Assembly (NCBI GenBank): GCA_002293375.1
Contig: DBDA01000021.1
Coordinates: 124,001 to 188,000, forward strand
Reading direction: 5' to 3'
DNA: 64,000 bases
DNA from: Odoribacter sp. UBA944
Lineage (GTDB): Bacteria; Bacteroidota; Bacteroidia; Bacteroidales; Marinifilaceae
A model generated the notes under the pieces. It worked only from the letters and a program-made list of their open reading frames with translations, was not told the origin of the DNA and did not search any database. The position numbers were made by a program, and so were the translations under genes. Below are positions 1 through 10,700 of the stretch, piece by piece (within the stretch, counting starts at the first letter, position 1; each line of letters opens with the position of its first letter).

Positions 1-1
1 C

Positions 2-3000
2 TATGTGGTGCATGTAACTGATGCCGGTGGTAAGATTGGGACGGATGTGGTGGAATTGAAGGTGTCCGAGGATGTATTCCCCAATTTCGATTTTCTTGGT
101 ATTGCCTCCGGCGGCAAGATCTGTCAGAATGCGGAACTTCGGGTAACGCCTCGAAATATGGGGGCTGCTGTGTCGAATCATACCTGGTACATCAAAAACA
201 ATATAACCGGTGTTGTTACAACGGAGTCTACCGGAACCCAGAATGCATTACAGTTGACCAATCGGGGAGATTATACGGTATGGGTCGCCGCCCAGTTGAA
301 CGGAGGCTGTTACAGCGATACGGCGAATGCCCGGACAACGGTGTCTGTAAAAGGATTTGATTTTAAATGGAGGGAGGAGCCGGTAACCGGCTATAAGTCG
401 GGAGCAACATTGACGGCTGAGGCTGAGGTTGAGAATTTCACCACGCCCATTACCCGTTTCAACTGGACGGTTACACCCAATCCGGGAGCGGCCGGAAGTC
501 GTGCCCCGGGACAGACTCAGACGACCAATCCGAATAAGTACATCTTAGAAGCGGCAGAGGCTGCAAAGTATACCTTTAAGGTGGTGGCAAGGGACGGCGA
601 CGGTTGTGAAAACACGTTGGAGAAAACAGTTATGGTAAAGGCTGTGGACGATGGTTTGCAATTGACGGTGCCTAAATCGGTTGTATACTGTACCGGCGGT
701 ACGGTGGTGATCGACGCCAAAGTGCAAAGAGGAACCGGACCTTATTCGTTCCGATGGTATGAAGCTACGATGCCGGGTAATACCATTCATGAATCTGACA
801 ATGTAGGCAATGTCACCGGTGGGGCGGACCGCTTTGTCAGCACAACCGATTTGGACGGACGAGACATTGTGGTGGAAGTAACGGACAATTCAGTTCCAAA
901 ACTGACCCTGCGGGATACCATACGGGTAAATTCAAATGCGAGCAGTGCACCGGTAGTTACGATAGACGGAGGGAATATCAAGATTCCCACGGGGACCGCT
1001 ACCTGGTTGACGGCCCGGCTTACCTCCGGAACAGCAGCTTCGTGGCATTGGACAGATGTGGCGAATATCGCCGAAGGGGCCACAACAAACACCCCTAAGA
1101 CAACATCCCTTACGACGGCAAAAACCTATACGGTATACGCCAAAGATGCGGCTGGTTGTACCTCTAATGTAGAAACGGTTGTAGTAGATGTTACCTCTTC
1201 TTCATACCCCTTGGCCCTCAATTGGAATCCGCCGGCCCAGATGTGTAACAACAGTACGGCGGAGTTGTCGGCGACGGTAGATCCGAACAGTACCATCATC
1301 AATACCTGGAGCTGGTCTGCATCGTACGGAACGTTGGCTACTCCCGCTGCATCCTCTACAACCTTCACTACTACCGGTATTTCAAGTGCCGGAACGGTGG
1401 CGGAAGTGATTGTCAGCGCAACCACCAACGACGGTGTGACCATACGGAGCAAAAAGAATATATCCTTGCTGAACAGTTCGTCTCCGGTTGTTTCGATTGT
1501 GGGAGATGCCACCCTTTGCGGCGGTGCCACGTTGTCGGCTCTTCCTGCAGGGCTCACCTATTATTGGCGCGAAGGTGACGGACCGGAAGTAAATACGCCT
1601 ACCTTTACGGTTTCCAATCCGGTTTCATTGGAAATAAATACCACAGTGTACCTGCGGGCGGTGACCTCGGATGGTTGTCCTTCGCAGGGAACAGCGGAAC
1701 AACCGATTTTGATCCATGTAAACCCGGTTGTTGCCTGGGACGAAGACAACACCTCGCCCGGGACGGTGGATCCGGGAGCTCCCGTAAAAGCGACGGCCAA
1801 ACTGACTAAGGAGACCGAAGCGCCCTATACATGGGATTGGTCACATCCGGGTTCTTTGGCAGCGGTGTATACGGACGGGAATGGGACTTCTTCTGCCACA
1901 TCTTCGGAAAGTACGGTGGACGGAGATGCTGACGAAGCAACCTTGCCGTACATTTTTAGGGTAGAGGTAGAAGACGCGAACGGATGTATTGCCGTAACGG
2001 AAAGAGATGTAACTGTGACGCTGAACGGAGACCGTCTGTTCGTATCGGTGGCATCCCTCTACGGGGAGTACTGTGTAAACGGTGCCGCTGTGCTGAGGGC
2101 CACGGTGGTCACTCCTTCCGATGTGGCGGAAGAAGACCTCAACTACGAATGGTTCAGGAACGGTGCTCCCGTCACGGCAATAGGCAAACAGCGGGACCTG
2201 CTGATCACCGAACCGAACACCACAGACGAATACTATGTAAAGGTAACGGTGGATAACTCTGTCAAGACAGGGGATACAGAAGACAGCAAGGTTAAACTGG
2301 TGGCTGGCGGTACTGCTGCCCCGAATATCACGGGGGGTAATGCAAGGATTCCGGAAAACACCAAAACGGCGTTGTTGGCGACTTCCGACCAACCGATCAC
2401 CACGTGGCAGTGGAGCCCGGAAGATAAGTTGACTGAGGGGGAATCCCGCTTGAGCAACCCCTATACAACCGTATTGACAGCCAGGCAGGATTATACGGTG
2501 TATGGTGTTGCAGCCAATAATTGTGTGGACACCGCTACGGTGGTGGTAAGGGTTTCCTCTTACGGCACCCCCGGAACGGGCGATGTTTTTGTAGAGGTTG
2601 TACCGGAACGGGATACCATTTGTGTAGGCAACGAATTGGCATTGAATACAGCGGTATGGCCGGGTGCGGGCGAGCCGACGTACGAATGGCAACCGGCCTC
2701 CAATCTGAGTGCTTATAATACGGCTAACCCGGTATTTAATCCGGCCAATGTGGAGTTGCCCGCCGGCCTCTATACCTATACTGTAAAAGCGACCCGCGGC
2801 GGAATGATCGCTTTGGGACGGGTGGAAATTCTGGTTGTGCCGGGTATCTCCCCGGTGTTGGCAAAATCCGGAATGAGTTTGCTTTGTGCTGGCGGCACGG
2901 TGACGGTGTATGCCACCAACGGTGTGACTGTGTCCAAATATACGTGGTTTAATGAAAGCGGAGCGATCATTACGGATTTGACGGGAGATACCTATACCTG

Positions 3001-4702
3001 GCCGGATGTGCAGACGCCGACCCCCATCACCATGCGGGTCATCGCCGAAACTTCCGGGCACTGTGTCAGCAAAGATACGCTTGAAATTAGTGAGGAGATC
3101 CAGCCGGCTGTGGCATTGGGTGATCTGCATATAGCCGAACAGTGCGGGGAGGTCATCCTCTATTCCGATGCCGGGAATGTGCCGCACTCGTGGACGTTGG
3201 CAGACGGGGCCGCCACATGGTTGAATGCGATGACGAAAGGTGGCCGGACAGATACGCTCTATTTGACCATAAGCAGTGCCTTTACCACTGCTTCCCGGGA
3301 TTTCAGTGTGGAAGTAGAGGTGCAACCTGTGGGTGGCGGATGTGCTTCTGTGGGAGATATAACGGATAAGATCTACTTTGAGCCGAAAGTGGCCTTGGCG
3401 CACTGGACACCCTCCGGGGAGAGTGTTGCATTGCCTTACCGGATGACTGAAGCAGGCAGCGTTTCCGGTGAGCAGATTGACGTTGATCCGGTGAATTCGG
3501 ACTTTACTGTGGGCGCTTCGGGCAATTCCGACGTGACCTGGCAGGTTTCCAAGGCTACGAGTACTCCGGTGGGACTGGGAGAGAGTGCTACGATGGTAAC
3601 CAGTATCCAAGAGGACGATACGGTGGTGATAACAGTGACCAACAAAGAGTTGGCTTCCTGCTTCGCTACGGACAGTCTGCCGATCTATACCTATCCGGAA
3701 GCCCCGACAGTGAAGATAGATACATTGACACATGGTAAAGAGTTGGCTATCTATGTTTCGGGTGTTGAAAAATATACCGTATGGGGTCGTAAATGGGATG
3801 CATACAATTTAATATCCCATTATACTGGTGACCTTGGTTATCACAAGGAGGCTACGGCTACTGATCTGGCTACTTTAACTGCTCCACATTGGAAGATACC
3901 AGTATTGGATAGCTTAGAGTTTTACTATGCAACGGCAAGTCGCACCATTCAAGGACGTGTGTGGGAATCTGCCTCTACTAGTGATACGGTAGGGTACAAA
4001 CAGGATTGGCTGGAGTTGAACGATTCTCCGACTGCCAAAGCAGCTACCAATAATAATGTTGTGACATTGTTGTTTGATCAGGGAGTTAGTACGACAGCGG
4101 ATATTATGGTAAAAATTGGAATAGCAAACATTAGCGCTGTTCGTATGTGGTCCATGGCAGACCAGGTAACATCAGTAACAACGATGCGCAATCCCTATTG
4201 GGATGAATACATTGCGGAGTATTCAGAGGAGGATCTTAATGCAATGGGAGAATTTGAGTATATTAATCCTATGCCTTTGGTTGTAGGTACTGTTTATGAA
4301 ATTGATGCGAAGCAAAGAACTATCTTTTTACAATATGGGAAGTTACCTAAAAAGATAGCATACACGTTGGTGAATGCTCCTACAGGAACAGCAACAGAGA
4401 ATAATTTAATGGCACTCTCATTACATAGAAATATATATACAACAACCATTGATTTGCTTAAGGCATTGACCAAAGACAATGTAACTGCGATAAGAAAATG
4501 GAATTTTGAAGAGCAAGCGTGGTTATATACAACAATGCGTAATCCTTATTGGGATGACTACATTATGGAGTACTCAGAGGAGGATTTAAATGCAATGGGA
4601 GAGTTTGAATACAATCTTTCAGGGGGGGATTCCCGAATTTATCCAGGAATTCCATTACAGATAGATTTTGTAAAAGGTAGAATTTCATTTATATGGCAAT
4701 GA
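2..4702 (+). CDS. Giant PKD/Ig-like repeat surface protein, 5' end outside window
   Basis: The reading frame is open from the first bases (codons run through position 2), so the start and any signal peptide lie upstream; about 1,566 residues are visible. Most of it is a string of roughly 90-residue PKD/Ig-like beta-sandwich modules, recognisable from recurring Y-x-W, YTV-x-A and D-x-x-GC motifs. From about residue 1250 the style changes: lower GC, and two tandem copies of a domain of about 115 residues, each with an almost identical 28-residue core (residues about 1393-1420 and 1510-1537, containing MRNPYWD and EEDLNAMGEFEY). No T9SS type-A or type-B sorting domain is visible at the C-terminus. 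The stop overlaps the next gene (ATGA at 4699-4702), implying translational coupling. Role inferred: very large secreted adhesin or matrix protein exported together with the next product. Confidence 0.85.
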   Translation, partial: YVVHVTDAGGKIGTDVVELKVSEDVFPNFDFLGIASGGKICQNAELRVTPRNMGAAVSNHTWYIKNNITGVVTTESTGTQNALQLTNRGDYTVWVAAQLNGGCYSDTANARTTVSVKGFDFKWREEPVTGYKSGATLTAEAEVENFTTPITRFNWTVTPNPGAAGSRAPGQTQTTNPNKYILEAAEAAKYTFKVVARDGDGCENTLEKTVMVKAVDDGLQLTVPKSVVYCTGGTVVIDAKVQRGTGPYSFRWYEATMPGNTIHESDNVGNVTGGADRFVSTTDLDGRDIVVEVTDNSVPKLTLRDTIRVNSNASSAPVVTIDGGNIKIPTGTATWLTARLTSGTAASWHWTDVANIAEGATTNTPKTTSLTTAKTYTVYAKDAAGCTSNVETVVVDVTSSSYPLALNWNPPAQMCNNSTAELSATVDPNSTIINTWSWSASYGTLATPAASSTTFTTTGISSAGTVAEVIVSATTNDGVTIRSKKNISLLNSSSPVVSIVGDATLCGGATLSALPAGLTYYWREGDGPEVNTPTFTVSNPVSLEINTTVYLRAVTSDGCPSQGTAEQPILIHVNPVVAWDEDNTSPGTVDPGAPVKATAKLTKETEAPYTWDWSHPGSLAAVYTDGNGTSSATSSESTVDGDADEATLPYIFRVEVEDANGCIAVTERDVTVTLNGDRLFVSVASLYGEYCVNGAAVLRATVVTPSDVAEEDLNYEWFRNGAPVTAIGKQRDLLITEPNTTDEYYVKVTVDNSVKTGDTEDSKVKLVAGGTAAPNITGGNARIPENTKTALLATSDQPITTWQWSPEDKLTEGESRLSNPYTTVLTARQDYTVYGVAANNCVDTATVVVRVSSYGTPGTGDVFVEVVPERDTICVGNELALNTAVWPGAGEPTYEWQPASNLSAYNTANPVFNPANVELPAGLYTYTVKATRGGMIALGRVEILVVPGISPVLAKSGMSLLCAGGTVTVYATNGVTVSKYTWFNESGAIITDLTGDTYTWPDVQTPTPITMRVIAETSGHCVSKDTLEISEEIQPAVALGDLHIAEQCGEVILYSDAGNVPHSWTLADGAATWLNAMTKGGRTDTLYLTISSAFTTASRDFSVEVEVQPVGGGCASVGDITDKIYFEPKVALAHWTPSGESVALPYRMTEAGSVSGEQIDVDPVNSDFTVGASGNSDVTWQVSKATSTPVGLGESATMVTSIQEDDTVVITVTNKELASCFATDSLPIYTYPEAPTVKIDTLTHGKELAIYVSGVEKYTVWGRKWDAYNLISHYTGDLGYHKEATATDLATLTAPHWKIPVLDSLEFYYATASRTIQGRVWESASTSDTVGYKQDWLELNDSPTAKAATNNNVVTLLFDQGVSTTADIMVKIGIANISAVRMWSMADQVTSVTTMRNPYWDEYIAEYSEEDLNAMGEFEYINPMPLVVGTVYEIDAKQRTIFLQYGKLPKKIAYTLVNAPTGTATENNLMALSLHRNIYTTTIDLLKALTKDNVTAIRKWNFEEQAWLYTTMRNPYWDDYIMEYSEEDLNAMGEFEYNLSGGDSRIYPGIPLQIDFVKGRISFIWQ
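4178..4612 (+). repeat. Two near-identical 84-bp coding repeats, 351 bp apart
   Basis: Copies at 4178-4261 and 4529-4612 encode the 28-residue core of the C-terminal tandem domains of the first giant protein. At protein level the two cores differ at only two or three positions (WDEYIAEY against WDDYIMEY). Flanking parts of each domain have diverged much more, although motifs such as A-x-R-x-W before the core and a G-x-x-Y/L-x-I-D stretch after it are kept. Selection on the core or local gene conversion could explain this. Confidence 0.8.
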
Positions 4703-7700
4703 TGAAAAAGATAGCGTTTGTATTTTTGCTACTGCTTTGTGCAGTGACAACGATTTTTGCTTCGCCCTCTACTAATACAACTATAAGAATACGGATAGAG
4801 GGGTCTGATGGGACATATAGTTCCTTAAAAAAAGCAGGATATGAATTGGCGCTGAGTGGGAGTGTTTGTACAAACTATATTTGGACACTGGAAAATAAAA
4901 CCAAAGGAGAAACCCTTACCAATGCGGGTGGGTATGTTAGTGGTTCCGAAGAGACGTGGACCAATACGCTTCTTACTACTACGGTGATGGTGAATTATGC
5001 GATGTTTGCAGCATGGGATGGGGGGGATCAATTGACATTTACCCTGACTGTTCAAGATGCAACAAGCCCATTTTATGGAAAATCGTATTCAATTGATATT
5101 GTAGCAGAATCAATGGGTAAGTATGATCTTAATATCGTTCCTGAAACCATTGAACCTTCTTTGACATTTACTGGGCCGTTGTGTGCCGGTTTGTCACCTT
5201 CTGCGGCTGAAATCACCATCACAAATGTCAGCGAGTACTCCGGCTATTCGTGGAGTATTACGCCTGCTGCTGCTGGGCTGAGCATTGGTACTCCCGCTGC
5301 CTCTTGTGTGGTTACAGCGGATGCTTCGGTTGGTCCGGGTACCTATTCGGTACAATTGATGAAAGGCGGAATGCCGGAAGGAGATCCGGTAAACGTTATC
5401 GTATCGGGGGCACCCACATTTGATATAATTCCGTTGTTGGCGGATGGAGGTAATGGGATCGTTTGTAAGACCGGTTCGGTGGGTACCTCTCTGACACTTA
5501 ATGCCACCAATTTGGGCAGTGGCTACTCCTATAGTTTAAATGGTGCAGCGCCGGTAACAAGCCCGTCATTCTCCGGTATAACCACGGCTGGGTCTTATAC
5601 GGTAAAGGCTACCTCTTCAACCGGCTGTCCGGCGGAAGCCTCTGTGAGCGTAATAGAACGCTCGGTGCCGATGCCTGCGGTCGCTGCTGTTGCCAACCCG
5701 GATGTATGTACAGTAGATGCAGGTTCTACGGCGCTCTCCGTGAACAGTCCCGATCCGGCTTATACCTATACCTGGACCGGTTTGGGCCTTTCGTCGACCT
5801 CCGGCAGCACGGTGGACGTTGCACATGCCAGTGTAGCTACAACTGCCGCCGGGAACTCTTATACCGTAACGGCTAACGATGGAAAATGTAATTCAGCCCC
5901 CTCAGCGCCGACCAGTTTAAAAGGACATTCGATGAGCCTGTCGGTAGCCCCTCCAAGCAGTCTGGTTACGGAGGGAGTATCGCTGACAGTGACGGCGACG
6001 GCGGGGTCTACTCCGGCACGGCCAAGCGGAGATTACACTTACAATTGGACCCAAACCGGAATGGCGATTACAGGCGGTCAGGGTACAGCCTCGATCACGA
6101 CGGAGGCCATTACAGGGACGTCTACCTACACGGTGGAGGTAAGTGACGGCTATTGTACCTTGTCCCAAACGGTAACGTATACGGTGGATGCAGCTACTGT
6201 CTGGAATATTACGGCAACCGATGTTCAGGTGTGTAGCGGATTGACACAGGCGGTTACGGCCGGTATAACCGGTACGCCTGCGGTGGCCTTGAACAATTTG
6301 ACTTGGTCGGCACCGACTATTACGCCGGTGCCTCCGGCGTCGGCTGGGGGATTGGTACTGGGTGCAAAGACCGGCTCGAATGCAAACCCGAGTTGGAGTA
6401 TAGGGGCCGGTTCTGTTCCGGGCCGCTACAATGTAGAGTTGGAGGTAAGCGACGGGGTTGTGACAAAGACAGAAACCGTTACGGTAACCGTGTGGGGAGT
6501 ACCCACACTGGATGATCCGACTGTTTTCTCTACGGGGAATTGTGTCGGTACGCAGACTGTTTTGCAGGTGAACGGACAGCCCGCAACAACGGCATTGGAT
6601 AATTCGGGCGACCTGGATTACAGATGGATCAATGCTACCGAGATCCCGGGGAATGATTCGAGGGCGCAGGCGACGTTGGCGGCCGGGGACAATACGTACC
6701 GGGTGAAGGTAGTGGATGGGAACGGTTGCGAGAGCGCGGAGAAGAGTGTGACAACTACGGGGCACGAGGTGACAGTGACGGCGCAATTGGATGGTGTATC
6801 GGGTTCGACGTCTGTTCCGTGGGGAACAGAGGCCGACTTGATGGCTGTGGTTGCAACAACGGATCCCGCGACGGGGATTGTCAGTTACGAATGGAATAAT
6901 ACTGCCAGAATTAATGGCGATTATCAATCGGCGGCGGCTAAAACACTTCCATTGACAGCGAACGGAAGTTTCACGGTGACGGTAAAGGACCAATACGGAT
7001 GTACCAAATCGTCTACGGTGAGTTATACGGTATCCGGGACCGAAATGACGGTGAGTGCGCATGATGCTTATATTTGCCAATTCTCAACAACACAAAAAGT
7101 TTCTTGTACGGTAAGCGGAGGCTCCGGTGCTGGAGCGGTAACTTACGAATGGATGGGTAGTGTGCCAAATCTTTTTGTGGACAATGAGGTACAGGAACCG
7201 TTAATAAACCCCGCGATTCTTCCGGGAACGTATACAGCTACGGTGGAGGTAAAAAGAGGCCCCCAGACAGTGACGTCTGCCACTATTAATATTCAGGTGG
7301 GCGCTCAACCGCAATTAACCGGGATCGCTACATTCCATAATGGGAATCCGGTGCCGGACGGAGGTACGGTAACGCCCAATTCGCAGGTGACGGTCATTGC
7401 TACGGGGAGCAACTTGTCAGCGGGTACGCAATATGTATGGACACCGCCGGCTATGATCGATCACCTATCGAGTGATAAATTGGAAATGACGTCAGTTCCG
7501 CTTTCGTCGAATGCGTATCCGTATGTGTTCAAGTTAGTCATGAGGAACGAGGACGGTCAGTGCGAGGTTTCCAACCAGATCAGCGTGGAGGTGACGGGTA
7601 CCGAGTTTGCGATCAATATGCCGGATACGAATTTCTGTCAGGGATCGGTTGCGATCATACAGTCCACCGGTTTTGTGACGGGAGGTAAGAAGCCTTACCA

Positions 7701-10700
7701 GACATATACATGGAGTTGCTCGAACCCGAATTTCAGTTGGTCGAACCACTCGACGACATCGATCTTGGTGGATCCCTCTACTCCGGCAGGAGTATATACG
7801 GTCCGGTTGACGGTAAGGGATGGGGCCGGAAGTGAACTTTGGGATGAGTTTACCGTGACGATCGACGCTCTGCCGACGATTACGCTGACTCCGCCTCCGG
7901 GTGTTGACCGCAACAAACAGGTTGGGGATCAGGTAACTTTGACGGCAAACGCGACTCCGGCTTCGACGGTGTTGACATGGAATCCTGTCGCCCCTGCACC
8001 TTACGTACCCGGAACATTGACCGGAGCAGGTACGGCCTCTGTGGGTACCGGTGTATTTCAACCGGCGCATGCCGGCAATTCTTACCAATACAGGGTGCAG
8101 GCTAAAAACGGAGCTTGTACGTTGGATTCGGTTCTTACCATCAATGTTTCGGCAAGTGCCAATCCGATTACCATCGGGGCGATAGCCGATGTGGAGGTTT
8201 GCGATGGTGTTTCCAGTATTCCATTGTCGGCGACGGCATCCGGAGGTTCTGCTTCGTCCAATTTGCGCTACGCATGGAGTGTGATTTCCGGACCGGCTGG
8301 CGGCTTGACGCTCTCCTCTTCTAACGGGCCGAATATTACGGCTACCCCTGCTTCCCTGAATGCAGTGGGGGATTATGTGGTGCGGGTGACTGTATCGGAC
8401 GTTGGTCCGAATCCGGCGGCACCCCAGTTTGAGGAGTTCAATGTGTATATTCATGCTAAACCGGAACTTTACAGTCTGACGGCAGATAATTTGACGACCG
8501 GTGCTACCGGCGTTACGACGGTGGAACGTGGAGAAGCCGTGAAATTGAATGCTTCGGCCGGTCCCTCTTCTGCCATACTGACGTACTCCTGGACGGAACA
8601 GGCCGGAAGCAATACGTTGCTGGCAACCACCGGTGCATCGGTCAATACACAACCGTTGACAGCAAATACAACCTATTCGTTGATTGTGAAAAATTCGAAT
8701 CAATGCGAGGTTCGTCAGAACATCACCATCACGGTGACTGAACCGGCTACCGGTGCGGTATTATCGCTCTCTTTGCAAAAAGAGTGCGCTGACTCCGGCA
8801 AGGATATGGTATTGAGGATGGATGCAAGCGGAGCTACGAGCTACAGTTTTACTTTGCGGAGAAACGGCGATCCGCTCTTCCGTCAGGATTATACCGGCGC
8901 CGGCCCGAATTGGACGTATAATATTTCATTGGGAGACCAGGATACCTATTGGGTACAGAATTTTAAGGCTTACAGGAACGGTGTGGAGATCAGTCAGACG
9001 ACTGTCTCTCCGGCCCAATTGGAAGCGTTGTTCTATACGACTCCGGTGATCACCATTGCAGAAGGGAATGTGCAGACGGTGTGCGAAGACGCGATGATGA
9101 CGCTGACCGCTTCCAGCCAGTTGTCCGGAACGACGTTTACTTGGGATAATAATGTGACGAACGGACAACCTTTCTTAGTTGAGGGTTCGAAACTCTATAC
9201 GGTGACGGCGGAGAGTGACAAGGGATGTAAGGCGACGTCTACCGTGAATGTAACGTTGGCTCCGAAGCCGAATGTGACTGTCAGTGCTACTCCGCAGGTG
9301 ATCTGTTTGGGTGAATCGGTAGTGTTGCAGGCCGGCGGAAGTGCGACTGAGTTTACCTGGAACAACGGCCAGACCGTGGCGATGTTTACCGAGACCCCGA
9401 ATGTGGGCGGTATCCTGAGATATGTAGTGACGGGTAAAGAGTTGCTCAACGGTTGTACGGATACGGCTTCCGTGACGGTGAGGGTGAACGAACCGCCGAT
9501 GATCGTGGCTGCTTCCAAGCCGGAACGCAGCATTGCGATCGGTAAAAATGTGGCGTACGGGATTAGAGCAACCGGTGAGAATTTGACTTACCGGTGGCAG
9601 CGTTGGACGGGAGCTTCCTGGATGGATCTGTACAATTCTGCTACAGATACTCCGGGGGTATTGGGCGCCCAGACGGACTCCCTGACCCTGACGGGTGTAC
9701 CGAGAAGTTGGGACAATACCCGTTTGAGGTGTGTGGTGACCAATCCGTGCGGTACGGCGGATACAACGTTTACACTCTACGTGAAGGAGTGTTTCGATAT
9801 CCTTGATATCGAATGGGATATGTGTGAAGGCATCCGGCCGGAGACCAATCCTTCCAGACCGATTGACGGCTGGTACTGTCCCGGAACGAAGATCTCTATT
9901 TGCGCCCGTCTGATCATGGACGAACCGGGAGTGGAACTCGGAGAAGCGATCTATAAATGGACGGTGGACGGTTTGAGTACGACGGACGGCCGTTGGGATG
10001 AGATGACCTTTATCTCTTCCTCTTCTGTGTTGAGTTGGGTTCCGCCCGCCGATTGGCAGGATAATATCACCGTGGCTGTTTGTGCTTATATTGACGGGGC
10101 TTGTGATACGGTTTGCAAGAGTTATCTGCGCCTGAAGGCTGCTCCGTTCGAGGAGATGAGATGGAAGTTACATACCTCTTTGGATCCTTCCAATGGCTTC
10201 TGTCCCGGAGATACGGTTCGGATCTGGGCGAATACACAGGGATCATCCGGTAAAAATGCGACGTTCCACTGGTACAACGATATCTTTGACCTGCATACGG
10301 ATATGTCTCCGAGAAACGAATTGTTGACCGAACTGGATGACGATATGTTGGTAAAAGAGATCCGGTTGCGGTTGGATCAGCAGGATACTTGGGTGAAGGT
10401 GGTGATGACCCCTTCTCCGGAGGTTTGTACAGAAGAACCAACCTACGAAAAGCAGGTGTTCCTGAAGTTGAATCCATCGGTTAGTCCGGAATTGGAGATT
10501 TGGACGGAGGATACGTTGGCTTGTATCAATGACGAGATCTACTTGGAAGCCCGCTGGAAAAATGCCGGTGCGGACCCGACTTTCCAGTGGACACGAAGCA
10601 TTGGATTCCCCTATTGGAATTTGGGTGATGAGTACAACACCACCACGATTTTGGACGACAAGGATATGTGGATCAAGTGTGAGTTGTTCCCCTCAGCGGA

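Noticed and set aside
1841..3733. A 630-codon open frame on the minus strand under the first adhesin gene.
   Set aside because: It is antisense to a clear PKD-repeat coding frame, has no recognisable motif and a His/Arg/Gly-rich composition typical of a shadow of GC-biased codons.
4622..4704. Slippage in the G7 run as a way to fuse the two giant adhesins into one protein.
   Set aside because: The frame of the second gene is closed by a TAG at 4678-4680, upstream of its start, so a one-base slip would end the first protein rather than join the two.
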